A stretch of 61,005 nucleotides of DNA from Fomitopsis serialis (taxonomy: Eukaryota; Basidiomycota; Agaricomycetes; Polyporales; Fomitopsidaceae), in NCBI RefSeq assembly GCF_022376445.1, contig NW_025955194.1:1-61005 (forward strand), read 5' to 3'. The position numbers were made by a program, and so were the translations under genes. The notes below the pieces were generated by a model. It ran no database searches. It saw only the letters and a list, made by a program, of their open reading frames with translations, and was not told where the DNA came from. Below, in pieces: positions 1 to 10,902 of the stretch; within the stretch, counting starts at the first letter, position 1, and each line of letters starts with the position of its first letter.

Positions 1-266
1 CATCCAATAGCTCTAATGAACAGTTCTGAAGGCGCAAGGCAGAACTGGGCTCATGAGCACTCACGTTGGTAACATTCGGTTCCGTAGTACACTGTTGGGA
101 TATTGTGATTCTTGGCATATGCACTAGCCTTCACCTGGTCCCTAGATGCCACGGCAGTGACAATTACGTCGGCATGGCTAGCTGCTGGAATTATGAGAGC
201 AGCTGGTGCAATTCTAGCCGCACCCAGTATCCCGAATCGCAACGCGTTTGGTTGTTTCGCGGGCAC
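1..266 (-). CDS. Gfo/Idh/MocA family NAD(P)-dependent oxidoreductase, 5' end only
   Basis: The first exon (65..266) encodes about 67 residues opening with a Rossmann start, LRFGILGAARIAP, then a strand pattern HADVIVTAVASRD and a helix of the type SAYAKNHNIPTVYYG. This is the N-terminal dinucleotide-binding fold of the Gfo/Idh/MocA family, closest in my recollection to fungal D-xylose/dihydrodiol dehydrogenase-like proteins. A GTGAGT donor lies at 64..59 and an acceptor TAG at 15..13, after which the frame resumes as QLLD, matching the family's usual YQxLLDD stretch. The rest is beyond the left edge, so the catalytic Lys (EKP motif) cannot be seen. The substrate is unknown, and the family also contains sugar and cyclitol dehydrogenases. 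Start chosen at the only ATG preceding the Rossmann strand. Confidence 0.8.
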
Positions 267-1290
267 TTCCGGCGGGTTGTTAAGCTACACGAACCATTGA
301 TCGACACTGTGAGCAAACCACGATTGACATGCCAATTGGTCGACATACCTTGCGCAAACGACTCAGCAGGCTCACAATTCCAGCCATGATGTCGACGCCG
401 ACGAGGAGCAGCTATGCAGGTGCATGACGGGTTGATCATGAGCGGTGTTTCTGGCTTTGTATGGGCGCTGAGCGGACGGGAAGTGTCTTAGTTTCCATAT
501 GAGGTAAGTATGTAAGCCTGCTCGGTAAGTAACGAGTTAAATATCGAATTGTTCTTGCCCTTTTCTGGTAACGAAATTGTGATTTCCGGCGCTCGGGGAG
601 AATTTGCTGCCGTATATGGGCAAGAAATCGCGGTAACTCACATAAATGGACTCATCCCCTCCTCCTCCTCCACCTCGAACTCGTTACCGAACAGGCCGGA
701 AATTGTGATAACTCGCCTCGAACTCGTAACCGAACCGCTACCGTACTTGAGCGCTCGCCAAATGCCGAACAGAAATCCGTAGCAGCGATTCCAGCACTAC
801 TAATCTTCCGAGTTGAACGTTGAACGGCTGACTCCTTCATATTATCATTGCAGCACCGTATTGGAGCATGGCTCCGTACTGGTCAGTAATTCTCTGGTAC
901 TTGATCCTCGCTCAGCCGGAGGTGATCTGTCCAAGTCCGGCTCAAGTACCTTAGCGGTGTGCAAACCTCCATCGGTACGATATAACAAGACAATTAGTCA
1001 TCGCTACGGAAGTACAATACCTTCAGCTGTCTTGCTGCAGTGAATCGGGCTTCTTACTACAAGTCTCGTATCTTTCGTCGTAAGTCTTTCTCGTAGTCCT
1101 TTCCAAAATTGGGCGCTTGCACATGCCGTTCTGATTCTGACCACGTACGGCAACGCGGATATGCACAAGCAGGCGGCTTGAAGACTACATGGACGCGGAA
1201 ATTGCATACAGGGGTTTCTTGGATACGGATATGGGTGCACGGATGCTGGGCATCCGTTCATCCATGTCCGTCAGCCAGGGATGCAAAAGA
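267..1290. other. Intergenic region between divergent genes
   Basis: About 1 kb between the divergent oxidoreductase and RhoGAP genes. Short open frames on both strands show no domain, no signal peptide and no splice-consistent extension. A CCTCCTCCTCC run lies at about 659-670. I see no further gene here. Confidence 0.6.
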
Positions 1291-1298
1291 TATAAAAC
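1291..1298 (+). promoter_or_regulatory. TATA box of the RhoGAP gene
   Basis: TATAAAAC lies 71 bp before the ATG at 1369, the spacing expected for a core promoter with a short leader. Sequence-only call. Confidence 0.5.
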
Positions 1299-1368
1299 GG
1301 CGTTGGCTGGCCTGTTGTTGAACCATCTCTAGCGAACCGCTCCGTACACATTTGCTGCACTGTACGCC

Positions 1369-3754
1369 ATGTCATCGTCTCTACGCTCAAGTTCTCTTAC
1401 CCCGGAGTCTGCCAACACGCCTCGAGCTGCTTCTGGCAAGCCTCGTTCGGCGTCGCTACCACCGGCGCGACTTCAAGAGCCCTCCCCGCTGCGCGGGATC
1501 CTCCGAGGCTCTACCTCGGACGCCAATCGCAGTACCGCCTCGCCGATTCGAGGAATTCTGAAGAAATCGTCGTTGCAAACTCAGAACTCTTCTCCTGCAC
1601 CATCGTCGCTTGGTAAGGATCGGACCAAGCACCATGATGTGGTATCACAACGCGCCATCACCGAGCAACCTCGCCCTCAATCTGCATCACACCCGACAAC
1701 CCACTCGCGCGCCCCAGATTCTGTGGTCAGGCCACGCCGTTCGTCGCTTGCGAACTCGGAGGAGGACCACGTCTTCCGAGCGTGCGACCAACCACCGACC
1801 TTCCCCAAACACCACAAACAACGTACCAGGTCCAGCACTTTCTCGTCCGAGCCCAGCAGCGGTTGTGATGATTCCTCAGCTCGCTCCGGAACCGACGGCG
1901 GGCGCGCCCAGCGACCGCGCGCTAACTCCACGTCCGTGCGGAAACCAGCGCTGTCCTCGCAATCCCAGGCTCCTTCGCCGGGGAAGCGGGACGCTGTCGA
2001 GACATCCAAGCCTAGCGGAAGGAAGAGCAGCTCCATTCCCCGGCTTCCCTTCCAGATCGCCGACTACAAGGATGTTATGCACGACCTCGGCCACCTGCTG
2101 CATGGACGTCACGAGAGGCTGGCGGAGTTTCTCGACCTCGAAGTGTTCTACGAGCAGAAAGAATCCGAGCGCGAGGCACGAGAGCACTATTTGCGGCACA
2201 AGGATGATCCTCCTGAGGAGGAGAACCCTGAAAGAAAGCCTCCGAGTAGGTTTCCATGCCGATAATTGAGATAATCTCGTTCTGACCCTATCTAGGAATC
2301 TACTACATGTCCGTTCTCGAAATGATGGAGGTCTCGTCTACCACGATCGTCTTTAACGGTTACCAACACGATCTCCCTGCTGCCCTCTATGAATGTGTCG
2401 AGGAGCTTCACAGAACAGGTGAGGCAACTAATCCCGTGCACCAAGAGCTGTCTCTCACCCTCCCGCAGGTATCTATGACGACGAACTCTTCGGCGGCGAG
2501 CCTATCAAGCATAACGTCGACAAGATGCGGCGCATTTTCGACCATGGCTACAAGCGCCCGGCAGGCGTGCGCATCGGCCCTCTAGCGAAATTCAGGACAT
2601 CCGACATCTGCGGGCTGTTCGAGACAATTCTAGAGCATCTCCCAGAGCCGCTCATTCCCCGGGACCTCAACTACGGGCTCTGGAAGTGGTGCGTCAACCC
2701 GGTGCTCAAGCGCGAGTGGGACATTATATTCCCTCCGGTCATCAAGCGGTCACGAAAGACGCTCCGCGGCATCGTCCCGGAGATGGAACACCAGATCATC
2801 GAGTCCCCGGACCTCACTCCCGAGGAACGGCGCGCCATCCGCGAAGAGTTCGACGCACCCATGGTCGAGATCGCGCAGAACGTCCTCCGCCTCCTGTCGG
2901 TCGAACACCTCTCGCTCCTCGTGTATCTCTTCGACTTCTTCAAGCAGGTGATAGCCCATCCCGGCAATTCCATCAGCACTGAGATCATCGGCGAGAAGTT
3001 CGGCTTCTACCTACTGGGCGGGACGAGCTACGCCGGCGGGCGCACGCTCACGGTGTGGTTGCTCGACCGCTGGGAGAGGATCTCGAAGGGGCTGCTAGAT
3101 ATTACCCCGCCCGGCACGCGCCGCTTCGTCGAGAAGAAGCCAGATCTCGCACGCCGCCGCGCGGAGGAGGCGCACCGCCGCAAGTTCGCGCCCTCACCTC
3201 ACCAGCCGTACCAAGAGGGACTTGATGCGCACTCCGACGAGGGCGAGGGCTCGTCAGCCTCGTTTAGTGACTCTGCGAGCACCTTTGTGAACAGCTCGAA
3301 TGATGGGCTGGATGATGGGCAGTCGGCATCGGTCCTTGGCTATTACCTCGACGACTCGGAGGATGCTTCCATCGATGAGCACCCTCGCCGTCGGAACCCT
3401 CACCACGACAACCCTCGGCGCGGCGTTGACGAGGGCGCGCGCGTTCCAATGCCTAAGTCACGCTCCCAATACAAGAACTATGATCAGGATGACGCTCGTC
3501 GGTCTCGCCGTTATGGTGATGGAGGTCAGTAATCGTGCATGTCATCTTGCCAGGACAGTGCTGACGGCATGTATTGCATAGATAATGCATTCGACGTATC
3601 AGAAGCCGCCCGGCGCATCGCCGAGTTCGAACGGGAGATTCAACAGAGCAGGTCGTTTCGGCGACTTCTGCCGCGCAGGGACCAGAAGCCATCGCGCAGG
3701 CGTGAGGCCATGACGCCCGATGAGGACGGTGACGATTATAGTCATTATTTCTAG
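1369..3754 (+). CDS. RhoGAP-domain protein with non-canonical arginine-finger site
   Basis: Exons 1369..2245, 2296..2418, 2469..3524 and 3582..3754 give 742 residues with three introns of 50-57 nt. Residues 1 to about 220 are Ser/Pro-rich and probably disordered. The RhoGAP fold follows: the DICGLFETILEHLPEPLIP helix corresponds to the family's LKLYLRELPEPLIP, and the LSVEHLSLLVYLFDFFKQV and EKFGFYLLGG segments match the later helices. RhoGAP domains stimulate GTP hydrolysis by Rho/Rac/Cdc42 through an Arg in a GxFRxSG loop. Here that loop reads TGIYDDELFGG, with Asp at the Arg position, so GAP catalysis is doubtful and a binding or scaffold role is possible. The tail (after about residue 530) is acidic and Arg-rich with a short C-terminal helix, AARRIAEFEREIQQS. 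Identity of the fold is fairly secure; the cellular partner is unknown. Confidence 0.85.
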
Positions 3755-4088
3755 CTTTTGTGTTGTCGTATCGGACTGTAATGTAATACACACGTCATAC
3801 GGTAACGAAAGAAGCAGTTTTTTCCGAATGTACTGTCAAGCAGGACAACTTCAATGAGACGCAGCTGGTTCAATGTTCGTCGAATCGCGTTCATTGGAAT
3901 GCACATGCAGCTTGAACGTTGAGAGTATGGCTGATCGCAGCATCAATGACTCGGACGGTCGGAAGTCCAGTGCATCAAGTGTATCAGAGACATCCACAAA
4001 CCGATCCCATTGACAGCCAAATCGTAATCTACTATGTTATGCTTTGCAGACGACACGGCGTAGTAGCGCGCTCGACCAGACGACAGGC
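3755..4088. other. Intergenic region between convergent genes
   Basis: A 334 bp stretch between the stop codons of two convergent genes. It holds their 3' untranslated sequence and nothing else that I can support. Confidence 0.5.
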
Positions 4089-4728
4089 TCAATCCAGGTC
4101 AAGCGAGTCGTAGAAGAATTCGCGGTCAAGAAGTTCTCTTGGAGCACTGCCAACGCCCTTCGGGCGGGAGCCGGTTCCGCGTCCCCCGCCGCGTACGCCA
4201 GGAGCATAGTGCACCTTCCTATCACTTCCGATATATGCGCGCTCCTGCAGCTCCCTGGGCCGGCTGCCAACGCCCTTCGGCCTTGAACCAGTCCCACGCC
4301 CGCCGCCTCGCACTCCCGGCGCATAGTGAACCTTCCCGGCGCTATCGAGGTAGGCGCGAGAGAACAGCTCCTCTGTCTCAAGCTCCCTGGGCTTGTTTTC
4401 CGACGAGCTGGGCTTGGGACCATGGTGGGGTCGAGGCTGATTCGTGCTAGGCGTAGAGCCGTCTCCTGCACCTTTGCGGCGGGAGCCAGTACCGCGGTGG
4501 CCGTTCCGGACGCCGGGGGCATAGTGCACCTTCCCGTCCGAGTCAAGGTAGGCACGGGAGAGCAGTTCGACGTATACGTCACGCGCGTCGCTGCGGATAG
4601 CGCGTAAACATTAGTTCCAGGCAAGTCAAGACAACCATGGATGAAACTCACAACTCGGCGAATGACGCGAGTGCGGGGGCTGCGGAGGCGGTGGCCAGAG
4701 TCAAAGCGAGGACAGTGCTGAAGCGCAT
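4089..4728 (-). CDS. Secreted protein of three tandem repeats
   Basis: Exons 4652..4728 and 4089..4590 (61 nt intron) give 192 residues. The start MRFSTVLALTLATASAAPALA is a clear signal peptide, with a likely signal-peptidase cut after ALA. The mature chain repeats one unit three times: an acidic or Arg-flanked AYLDSxGKV segment, then HYAPGVR, then a Gly/Arg run (GGGRGTGSRPKG) and a PREL spacer. The second and third units are almost identical in DNA as well as protein. Units are bounded by basic residues (SRRKG, SRPKG, PREL, DREF) that a kexin-type protease might cut, although only the first unit has an adjacent RRK. Signal peptide plus repeated Tyr-containing cores is the layout of fungal repeat-peptide precursors, but repetitive secreted proteins of unknown role are also common in Agaricomycetes. 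I do not recognise a named family. A TATA-like site lies about 245 bp upstream. Confidence 0.75.
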
Positions 4729-4971
4729 GGCTGGAAGTTGTCGTTGGTGATGAAGAGAAGGTACGTAGTACGGTCGTCAGATATCGAGGGTGAGGGATGG
4801 AAGTGGAGGTCGTAAAGAAATCAAGCAAGGCTGACGATCACAACGTAGATCAGCATGCCTGCCTGTTCACGAGTGAAATAACGACAACTCACCAACCGGT
4901 GCCGCTGCTTTCGTGTGCTCAGAAAAGAAAAGGCGGGGAGAGCTGAGGAGACTATGCGGACAGTGAGCATC

Positions 4972-4977
4972 TTTATA
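4972..4977 (-). promoter_or_regulatory. Possible TATA box upstream of the repeat-protein gene
   Basis: TATAAA on the minus strand, 244 bp before the ATG at 4728. The distance is long for a TATA box unless the leader is long or contains an intron, so this is weak. Confidence 0.25.
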
Positions 4978-6009
4978 CAAACCACGGCGGTCAGGAGACG
5001 CTGGACTTACCGGCAAGGGTGACACTGACAGGGCCTGACAGGGCCCATCTGTTGCGGGACGTCAGCGACGTACGCTGTCAATGTCATGGTCGTAACCTTG
5101 GCAAATCCGCATACTGTAATCGTATGTAAGAATCCTGGAAACCTCATTAATCAGCGACATCACACCGTCTCGTACTGACAGGCCGTGCACAAGCTGTGCG
5201 TCTTTCGCTACTTATGGCATTATACTTTACCACACACCCATGCTAAACCACAAAGTTGACGTCGAGTAGCTCGGGAACGAACCGCAACATGTTGCACGTC
5301 TGATTGCATCGGGATACGAGCCGCACGACTAGCATGCACAGCCTGCGCAGCGCCAGTGCTTTCAACGCCGACTCGGAGATCACGAAGCACGGGTCGCGTC
5401 TGTAACAAATTCAAGCTCTCTGGCTTGAGTGCGTATACTAGGTGACTGCACGTACTGTGGCGTACCAGTGTATGCCGTTGATATTACGCCGAATCACAAT
5501 GGTAACAGAGGAGGCCAGCTCGTATTCTGACTCGGAGGTTCAGAAGATGCACTTACAGGTGTCAGTTCTCGGACGGTCCTGGCGTTTACCAGTCTACACA
5601 ATTCGCCGCATCAGTTGGTGTACGCGTTAGTCTGCGCCGTACACCAACGACAACTGTGCATGAAAATGGGGCAAACGCTGGCATTTTCGACCGAGGCTCG
5701 GCAGGGCAATTGAAGGGACACGATCCACCAGCACGTTTGCTAGTGGATGAAGTCGAGTAGTCTGGCAATGCGTGCACTAAGACTGGCAGCCTCAAGAAGA
5801 AGATGGCGACGCAAGGAGACGGTACCAGTTGGAGTTGTAGACTCGGGACCGCCATACCCAAGTCCTACATACTTCGTGACACTGGACAAAGTCGATACGT
5901 GACTGTTGAACTTCTGAGGCCTATGTACTTACTGATTATTGGTTGTATACCATCGATCTGCGTCCCTGTGAGTGAGTGCGACAATATTTAATAGGGACGT
6001 TCAAAGTTG

Positions 6010-6060
6010 CTGGAGCTCTGGAGCTCCAGCTGGAGGACGCTGGAGGCTGGAGCTTGGAGG
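6010..6060. repeat. CTGGAG short repeats with a palindrome
   Basis: CTGGAG recurs about five times in some 50 bp, with the perfect palindrome CTGGAGCTCCAG at 6018-6029. It lies inside the long gap, and no function is evident. Confidence 0.6.
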
Positions 6061-7001
6061 CGGCGGTTCTCGGGGTTTGCCGGTAGGCTTTTCCGAGACG
6101 GTTGCTGTTCACTGTCACACGCCGGTGGCATCTGTGACTTCCCTAAAACAGTATAAGTACCGTACATCCGCTCATGCGTACGACAACTTGCATCTAATTT
6201 CTCTATAAGCGTACAGACATATCTTGAAATTTTTAGCTCTCGTAAATAAAGGTGACTAGGTGCACTGGCACCATGGTGCGGCGCGAGAAACACTTAAGTT
6301 AGGTGCAGTATGCTGACTAAGCTGTCAGCCACCCACCTACTGACGCCGGCCGGGATCTCGGCCGGGTTAGCGTACTCGGTCAGACGAGTACCCAGAATGA
6401 ATGAGACATATTATACTCATGGTAAGTACACCACCCTCGCCCAACCCTCGCCTACCGCTCTGCATCAGGAACTTGAAGAGTTAGGTGTTGTCTTGGTTGC
6501 GGGAGTGACTAATGCCTGCTATTGCAGATCGTGCAGGTCTCTTCAACGATGGTGAACGGGGGCAGCTGAGGTAGATGGGGAAGGTGACCCGGGTGAGGTG
6601 GATGCGCAGTTGTGGGCAGCCGCGAAAGCAGGCCGGATTATAGAAGGTTGACAAGGTTCGTGCTGGGCCGTATTTTTGAGACAATTCATTACTTACGTGA
6701 GGCTTATAGAATTTTCAAGACCGAAGACGGAGGCTGTAGCCAGGGAGACCATACTTGTAGAGCACGAGAAGGACAGCCCGCGGACGGGCGAACGCCCAGC
6801 GTTCGCGTCGTGGGCAGCGTGAACGGCTCTTGTTGAACTTGTCGGTCGCCTCGAGAACGTAACGATGGGGATCGACGGTGTGGAACTCTGTATGTCCCCT
6901 AACACTCGTTCATTTTCTGGGCTGTCTAGTTACTTGACTTGTAGGTACTTGGTTGTTTATACATGTCTGCCCAGTCGCACTCCCTTCTCCCTGCACGCTT
7001 C

Positions 7002-7983
7002 CTACACCTTCAAGAACTCGGCTACTACCTCAAGGTACCGCTCCGGCTCCTCGAACTGCGCGAGGTGCGTGCTCTTCGCGAACTGCACCCACTTCACCTT
7101 CGTGATTTTGTGGAACATCGGCCATTGGTTCACATCTTGTGCTTCACTCTCAGGCGCGTTGAGGAGCAGTGTCGGTGCTTTAATGTTGTGCAGCTGGTCG
7201 ATGCAGGACCACGTCTTGAGCGTCCCGGTACAGCAGACCTCCGACGCACCAATCCTGTGGACCCGCCATTCGACCCAGAGTCACACGCAGAAATGACGGA
7301 CGAACGTACATCGCGCCGTAGACCGTCGAATCCTCCCCCATCGCACCAAAGCTCTTCGCAAGCAGCTCCGGGAGCGGGTTCATCTTGCAGATGTGCTTCG
7401 CAAACCAGACTTCCATCGCATCGTGGTACTCCTTGCTATCCGTCGTGCCCTTCTCCTCATGCTCCCTCATCACCTTCTGCAGATCCTCGGGCAGCTTCAG
7501 CTTCAGCGCGTCCGTGCCCTTGATCCACAGCTCCATCGAACACGTCCCCTCCGCGAGCACGAGGCGCTTCAGCCCCTTCGGGACGCGGTTGCTCGCATAG
7601 TGCACCGCGAGGAACGCGCCCCAGCTGTGCCCCAGCAAGTCGAAGTCGTCCGCGATGCCGAGGTGCCCCAGCAGGTTGTCGAGCTCGTCCATGAAGACCT
7701 CCATCGTCCAGAAGCCCTCCTTCCCCGCGCCCTTGCCCTTCTCCGGGTGCGACGACTCCCCGATGCCGATCTGGTCGTAGAACACGACGGGGATGTTCAG
7801 CTCGGACGCGAGCTGCGCGTGCGGGAGCATGTAGTGGTGCGAGAAGCCGGGCCCGCCGTGCAGAGTGACGAGCGGGCGGCCGCCGGCCTTGAGGTCGCCG
7901 ACGACCTTGTACCAGGTCGAGTAGGTCTCGCCCTGGAAGGTGAACGGTATCTTGCCAGTTGTCTCTGGGATGGGAGCGGTCAT
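7002..7983 (-). CDS. S33 prolyl-aminopeptidase-like alpha/beta hydrolase, paralogue 1
   Basis: Exons 7310..7983 and 7002..7254 (55 nt intron) give 308 residues, the normal length for S33 proline iminopeptidase-like enzymes, which release N-terminal Pro or related residues or hydrolyse amino-acid amides. HGGPG (42-46) is the oxyanion motif, and GHSWGA places the nucleophile at Ser120. The C-terminal His is His288 (STHLAQFEEPERY). At the usual Asp position the sequence reads NAPESEAQD, with Ser261 where the decayed copy at 33.6 kb has MDEAQD, so the acid may be missing or moved. No signal peptide, so probably cytosolic. It is the leftmost of four paralogues in this window, all sharing the intron just after the xTVYxxM segment. 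It lies next to two UstYa-like genes, which suggests a tailoring or processing role, but this is inference. Confidence 0.88.
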
Positions 7984-8693
7984 GTCTCGTGCGGGGATGG
8001 AGGACGGGCTATCGGTGTGGAGGCGTGTTACGCCAACTGAAGGCGCGGGGTCCCAGTCATATTAACATCCCGCGCATCCTTCCTGTCTTCCCTTGGGAAG
8101 GGGGCATGGCCGCGCGCAGATGCGATGCGCACACCGCCAGCGCGCCAGTGTGGAACCCTCCGAGGTGTTCGGAATCACTGGATCGCTGCCGTCGGCGCGT
8201 GTTGCTGAGAACTTGAAGGGCTGATCGCGATGCTGCCTGCTGCATACGCCGTGTGGTGAACTTAAGGCCTATACTGGCCTAGGCAAGAGCCAATTGGTCA
8301 CCGTTTCCGCGCTCGGCCTTTACTAAGGCCCAACCTTGTGGTAGACTACAATGCAGTGAAGGGTGAGTGCCCCGATTTTGCTTCCGTATGGTGCTGATCA
8401 GTATTTAGTGCACAGCCTCAGCTTCTCGCTATTGGTGCCCGCTGTTGGGCGGCGATCACGTAGGGTGGAGCACCGAGCGGTGTGACAGGGTGTCTGATAC
8501 ATTGCGTTCCGGTCACCGATCGCCGAGGATCCAACAGATCATCTCAGAGGTATGTACGTTCACATGGTCCCCAGGGGGCGGTGAACCGACTCCCAGGATG
8601 TGCTCATGGAGCTTCAAGCACTGCGAAGGAGTGCCTTCACTCCCTGTGAAATGTACCAGAACGAAATGTTCGTGTTGCTACACTGAGCTCGCT
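7984..8693. other. Intergenic region
   Basis: 710 bp between two minus-strand genes: promoter side of the S33 gene and 3' side of the UstYa-like gene. No gene or repeat recognised. Confidence 0.5.
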
Positions 8694-9400
8694 TCACGTA
8701 TTGCCCGCAGTCGCGTTCCTCCATGCTCTGTGCGCCTCTACGTTCTTCTCTGCCTCCTCGTACACCTTCGTCCAGTCCCGACAAACTGTATCGTAGCCCC
8801 TCACCGCCGTCCCTTCCGAGTTAATCGCCGGCTCCACTCTGGTGTTAGGATGGCAGAGGATCGTTTGGCGCAGGTAATTGAGGCAGTGGTTAGTGAGCGG
8901 CAGACGTGCATCCGTCGGGTCGGCGTACTGTGCTCGGACTATGTCCAGGCACTTCAACTGGTGGAATAGGGTCACGGTGTACGCTTGGGGGACGGAGGCC
9001 GACGATGAGGCCTGAGGGCCGTCGAGATAAACGAGGTGTCCACTGTGAGGGAGGAGTGCGGCGAACTCCGCTGCTCCTTCGGCGGTGTCATACTGGTAAT
9101 GGGACGTGTAGTCCACGCGCATTCCTACTTGGTCGTCGAACGCTGGAGCGAATCGGAAGGGACCTGACAATGGATGGGCGTTCAGACTCTCGGATGCTAG
9201 TTTACGGCTATGAGAGTCGCGAACTCACTGCTGGATGGGTGGCTAAGCGCGTTTTGTGTACCTGCACTCCAAGCATGTCTCTTCATAGTGTCAATCGCAA
9301 CGAGGGCAACCTCGAATGCAAGCAGGACTACAGCTAGAGCAATCCCGAGCGAAGGTACGGGTTGTTGTCTTAGAGAGGTGTTGAAAGCCCGAGGAGACAT
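8694..9400 (-). CDS. UstYa-like (DUF3328) protein, degenerate-motif type, copy 1
   Basis: Exons 9229..9400 and 8694..9163 (65 nt intron) give 213 residues. One N-terminal membrane segment (about 15-37, LGIALAVVLLAFEVALVAI) is followed by a lumenal domain. UstYa proteins carry two HxxHC motifs thought to bind copper and catalyse oxidative cyclisation of peptides. Here the first reads HQLKC (125-129) and the second LTNHC (147-151), each having lost one His. The downstream NYLRQTILC and CRDWTKVY blocks are intact, so the fold is preserved. The first exon is 172 nt, the same length as in the copy at 23178. It is divergently paired with a canonical copy at 9949. The role could be catalytic with altered metal binding, or that of a partner subunit, as heteromeric UstYa/Yb pairs occur in ascomycete dikaritin clusters. 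Confidence 0.85.
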
Positions 9401-9948
9401 GACGATCGACTCAACGAGGTGAGTGCCCAAAGGACTACAGCAAACGCTTGTCTGATCAATGCACTTACCGAGTCCGCTCGTTATTCGGTGGGACAAAATA
9501 TGGAACCTGTAATTGTCATGCAGTGAGCGGCAGCGCTCAACGATGCGTGACACCGCCCGCGAGGCTTCATCATTGCCCCGATTGTGCTAACGGGCCGCGT
9601 TATGTATTGTCCAGTGAGACGGCATCGCAGACCGCGGTGCATCGTCTTGGAGCTATCGCTTTTGTGCGCCTCATGGCAATGCAGAGTCAAGGCGAAACAT
9701 CCCCGCAGCGCTCCGAGGCGGATCATGACTGCATGGCTGTTAGCCAACCCTCCACGCCATGCACAATGAGGTCCAATGCGGTGTTCGGCCTTTCCTAGAG
9801 TACTGGGTCGCTGTCAGTTTTGCAAACACCCAAAATGTGAGTAGTGTTGTGACGCTTGAATTGTCTGAAGGCTGCACAAGTGAACACATTCTTTCGCAGT
9901 GCCTTCGTCGGTGCAGGACGTGCATACTGCTCTATATACTCCATTATC
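9401..9948. promoter_or_regulatory. Shared divergent promoter region of two UstYa-like genes
   Basis: 548 bp separate the two start codons of a divergent pair, so both promoters must lie here. A TATATA-like stretch at 9931-9939 is too close to the plus-strand ATG to be a normal TATA box. No other motif is clear. Confidence 0.45.
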
Positions 9949-10638
9949 ATGTCCATTGGAGACGTCCTCACGAAGCACTGTCTATTCATCCTCGTCGTTC
10001 TCAACGTTCTCTTCACCTCCTGGCGCGTAGGCACGCATCTCTTACCGTTGCAATCTCGAGGCAACTCTAAGGGTACGTGCCCACCGCAGCTTGAGCCCCT
10101 ATGACATAGCTGATGAGAAAATACTCGTTTTCCAGGACCTGGCTCACGGCCCTTCTCGTACCTCAATGACGACTATCCACTGGAATATGCGTTCGGTGAC
10201 CTCGACACCGTCGCCATGACCCTTCATGAATCGGTCCACTTCACACTGAACGGCACAGACCCCGTCATAACTGCCGAATGGGAGAGCCTCGCCACTCATC
10301 CAGACGGCTTCGGTCGCACACGGTTGGGTCCCGACCACCGCCTCTTCGTCATGACGTTCTACCACCAGCTGCACTGCATCTGGAAGTTCCAGCAAGCTCT
10401 CGTGGAGCGGAACGACCCCACTGCGTCCAAGCACCATGTGCAGCACTGCTTGAACTATCTGCGGCAGACGTTCCTGTGCGAAGCGGCTGACAGCGTAGAA
10501 GAGGGAGACTTCATGGATAGGAACTTCGAGCAGGATCGAATTGGCGATACGTTGGTCTGCAGAGATTGGGAAAAGGTATATAACGTACTAGACGGTGCTT
10601 ATGCGGAATGGGAACAGTGGAGCCAGAAATGGAATTGA
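9949..10638 (+). CDS. UstYa-like (DUF3328) protein, canonical-motif type, copy 1
   Basis: Exons 9949..10072 and 10136..10638 (63 nt intron) give 208 residues. A single N-terminal membrane helix (about 9-25, HCLFILVVLNVLFTSW) precedes the domain. Both family motifs are intact: HQLHC at 118-122 and HVQHC at 142-146, followed by LNYLRQTFLC and CRDWEKVYNVL. In ascomycetes such proteins oxidatively cyclise ribosomal peptides in ustiloxin, asperipin and phomopsin pathways. The start was set at the first ATG before the membrane helix; an upstream in-frame ATG at 9856 would add 31 residues that do not resemble the family. It is divergent to the degenerate copy at 8694 and its closest relative in the window is the canonical copy at 21638. 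Confidence 0.88.
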
Positions 10639-10902
10639 TACTCCATGGTCGTCACACACGCTGATTGCCTGTTCATACTACGAGTGTCCATCTCATGAAC
10701 AGGGCAAGTGATGAGTTTTCGAGTAGTAAAGTAGGCTGCTATTCAGGTTACAATAGCGTTTCTGAACGAATTTGAGACGTCTTAGACACCTGAGCGAAAG
10801 GGCTCGTGTTCGTACACAAGCTTCCTGAATGACAGTCGTGATTAAATCGTGCTCGCTCGTAACACGTCGAATAAATATCATACAACACAGTGATGTAGCT
10901 AC

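Larger units (their letters stand above)
4729..7001. other. Long intergenic region
   Basis: Over 2.2 kb without a gene I can support. Small open frames on both strands lack domains and splice-consistent partners. A CTGGAG-rich repeat (separate entry) and a GC-rich inverted motif near 6346-6366 are the only structures seen. Confidence 0.55.

Noticed and set aside
1610..2269. 219-codon frame overlapping RhoGAP exon 1
   Set aside because: Alternate-frame shadow, Arg/Pro/Thr-rich, ends without a splice partner in phase.
5442..5991. Short plus-strand frames in the long gap as a possible small gene
   Set aside because: No signal peptide, no in-phase introns and no recognisable motif.
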